DNA of 64,000 bases. It comes from Maribacter ulvicola. GTDB lineage: Bacteria > Bacteroidota > Bacteroidia > Flavobacteriales > Flavobacteriaceae. A program made the translations under genes and the position numbers. Positions 62,968 to 64,000 of the stretch are shown piece by piece (the stretch's first letter is position 1; every line of letters starts with the position of its first letter). A model generated the notes under the pieces. It had not been told where the DNA came from. It was given only the letters and a program-made list of their open reading frames with translations, and ran no database searches. The stretch is taken from the NCBI RefSeq assembly GCF_900155985.1, contig NZ_FTMA01000006.1, positions 62,001-126,000 of the forward strand, written 5' to 3'.

Positions 62968-64000
62968 TAGTTATACTTTACTTCTTTTACCGGTGCATTA
63001 ATTACACCTTCTAACATCGGCAACGTTTCATTTACTACTGTAGCCATAAATTCATAATCCATTAACGAGGCTTCATCACCTACCTTATGATATTCACCAA
63101 AATTGGTAAAATCAAAAGAACTATAAGTTTGCGAGGGTACATTAAACTCATCATGGAAAGGGGCATTATCCGATCTTCTGAACAAATTAAATTCTTTTGC
63201 CTTTGGAAGAAATCCTGCTAATTTTTTATTGGCGTAACCATTACCTATGTCGGCTAAATTCGACAACTCAAAACCTGTTAAATAAAGACTATGATCTTTA
63301 CCAACCATTGGTACACCAACCATTTCAAAATTCAGCATAACATACAGATCAATGTTTTCATTTTTTAACTTTTTAGCTAAATATTTAGATCCTACCAATC
63401 CTTTTTCCTCTGCCGTAAAAAAGGCAAAAATTATACTTCGTTTGTTGTTTTTATGTTTACCAAAATACTTAGCAAATTCTAAGACAGTGGTTGTACCAGA
63501 TGCATTATCGTTGGCCCCGTTGGCTATTTTATCATCTACGTTTCCGCTAATTATGCCAATATGATCATAATGTGCACCAATTATCACAAACTCATTCTTT
63601 AAGTCCTTATCAGTGCCGGGCAGAAAACCTACTACGTTATACGCCACATCATCACTATAATTTTCTAAAGTATCTCTATATGTTGTAAAATAAGGTTCTA
63701 TGCTACTATTCTCGAATACATTCTCGATATAATCTGCCGCTTTTGAAATTCCTTCACTACCAGTATCCCTTCCTTGCAATTCATCTGACGTCAAGAAAGT
63801 CATGGTTGCTTCAATAGCTTTAGATGATGTGTTGGAAGCTACTTTTGACCGCACTCCTTCTAAACTATTTTCCGTCTGAATATCTTTCGCTTCTGACAAA
63901 ACTGAACCTTTTACTCCTTTTGGATTTGTGGGATTCAAGACAGTTGATTGGTCAACTTTATTACTACCACAACCAACCATTAAACAACAAAGGAGAACTA
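62967..64000 (-). CDS. M28-family zinc peptidase lipoprotein, 5' end outside the window
   Basis: The M28 domain has GAHYDHIG, NDNASGTTTVLEFAKYF, FAFFTAEEKGLVGSKYL and the late DNAPFH metal site. Reading upstream of the first in-window ATG (63980) gives VLLCCLMVGCGSN in frame, a lipoprotein signal with the lipobox Cys in VGC. The true start therefore lies beyond position 64000 and the gene is partial here. It is a secreted aminopeptidase; the substrate is unknown. It is the first visible gene of the DUF389-manC-SprT-SDR-M28 operon. Confidence 0.88.
   Translation of the reverse strand, partial: VLLCCLMVGCGSNKVDQSTVLNPTNPKGVKGSVLSEAKDIQTENSLEGVRSKVASNTSSKAIEATMTFLTSDELQGRDTGSEGISKAADYIENVFENSSIEPYFTTYRDTLENYSDDVAYNVVGFLPGTDKDLKNEFVIIGAHYDHIGIISGNVDDKIANGANDNASGTTTVLEFAKYFGKHKNNKRSIIFAFFTAEEKGLVGSKYLAKKLKNENIDLYVMLNFEMVGVPMVGKDHSLYLTGFELSNLADIGNGYANKKLAGFLPKAKEFNLFRRSDNAPFHDEFNVPSQTYSSFDFTNFGEYHKVGDEASLMDYEFMATVVNETLPMLEGVINAPVKEVKYN

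Noticed and set aside
1-64000. tRNA or rRNA genes, prophage or complete insertion sequence
   Set aside because: No cloverleaf, rRNA signature, phage structural gene or transposase could be recognised on either strand.

Overview
The window looks like chromosomal DNA of a marine-type member of the Flavobacteriaceae (Bacteroidota). Support comes from AT-rich DNA, families that are typical of that group (GLPGLI protein, DUF5686 protein, HEPN-tailed sulfite reductase, natively split MetH, PafA-like phosphatase, K+-dependent membrane pyrophosphatase), TAnnTTTG-type -7 promoter elements and the absence of Shine-Dalgarno sites. I cannot name the genus.

Region 1 (about 0.2-30.4 kb) is a sulfur and methionine block, almost all on the minus strand. 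A SAM-I riboswitch leads metH1, a four-helix-bundle gene, metH2 and metF. An Rrf2 regulator and two matching operator-like sites lead DUF2061, cysH, cysD, cysN, sulfite reductase, cobA and an FNR-type flavoprotein. A second SAM-I riboswitch leads metY, a MetX-aspartokinase-homoserine dehydrogenase fusion, a GIY-YIG gene and metZ. A secreted sulfatase follows, then a small membrane/methyltransferase cluster, a secreted S15-type hydrolase, and metK under a probable SAM-II riboswitch. Together these genes reduce sulfate to sulfide, build homoserine esters, make homocysteine, methylate it and form SAM, with SAM feeding back through two riboswitch classes.

Region 2 (30.4-49.3 kb) is ordinary housekeeping: an outer-membrane barrel with a GLPGLI partner, a deoxynucleoside kinase, pabB/pabC, App1, TonB, the two pyrophosphatases (hppA, ppa), a DUF5686 protein, pdhB, etfBA behind a 28-bp palindrome, a bifunctional nuclease and a nucleoside transporter.

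Region 3 (49.4-64 kb) holds thyA, egtB-egtD with a nearby PLP lyase candidate, folA, murI, a PafA-like phosphatase, mlaEF, and a tight minus-strand operon DUF389-manC-SprT-SDR-M28 that runs off the right edge.

The most unusual signal is a set of short palindromic repeat families in the spacers of region 1. One family brackets a small four-helix-bundle gene lodged between metH1 and metH2. A second brackets a GIY-YIG nuclease gene lodged between the metX fusion and metZ. A third (C5/G5 palindromes) lies beside metF, metH2, sulfite reductase and the transporter. Copies of all three begin exactly at a stop codon. A fourth, REPIN-like family sits at 0.1 kb and 21.6-21.9 kb. These look like small repeat-plus-protein elements adapted to tolerated landing sites inside operons. 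No tRNA, rRNA, CRISPR array, intact insertion sequence or prophage was seen.
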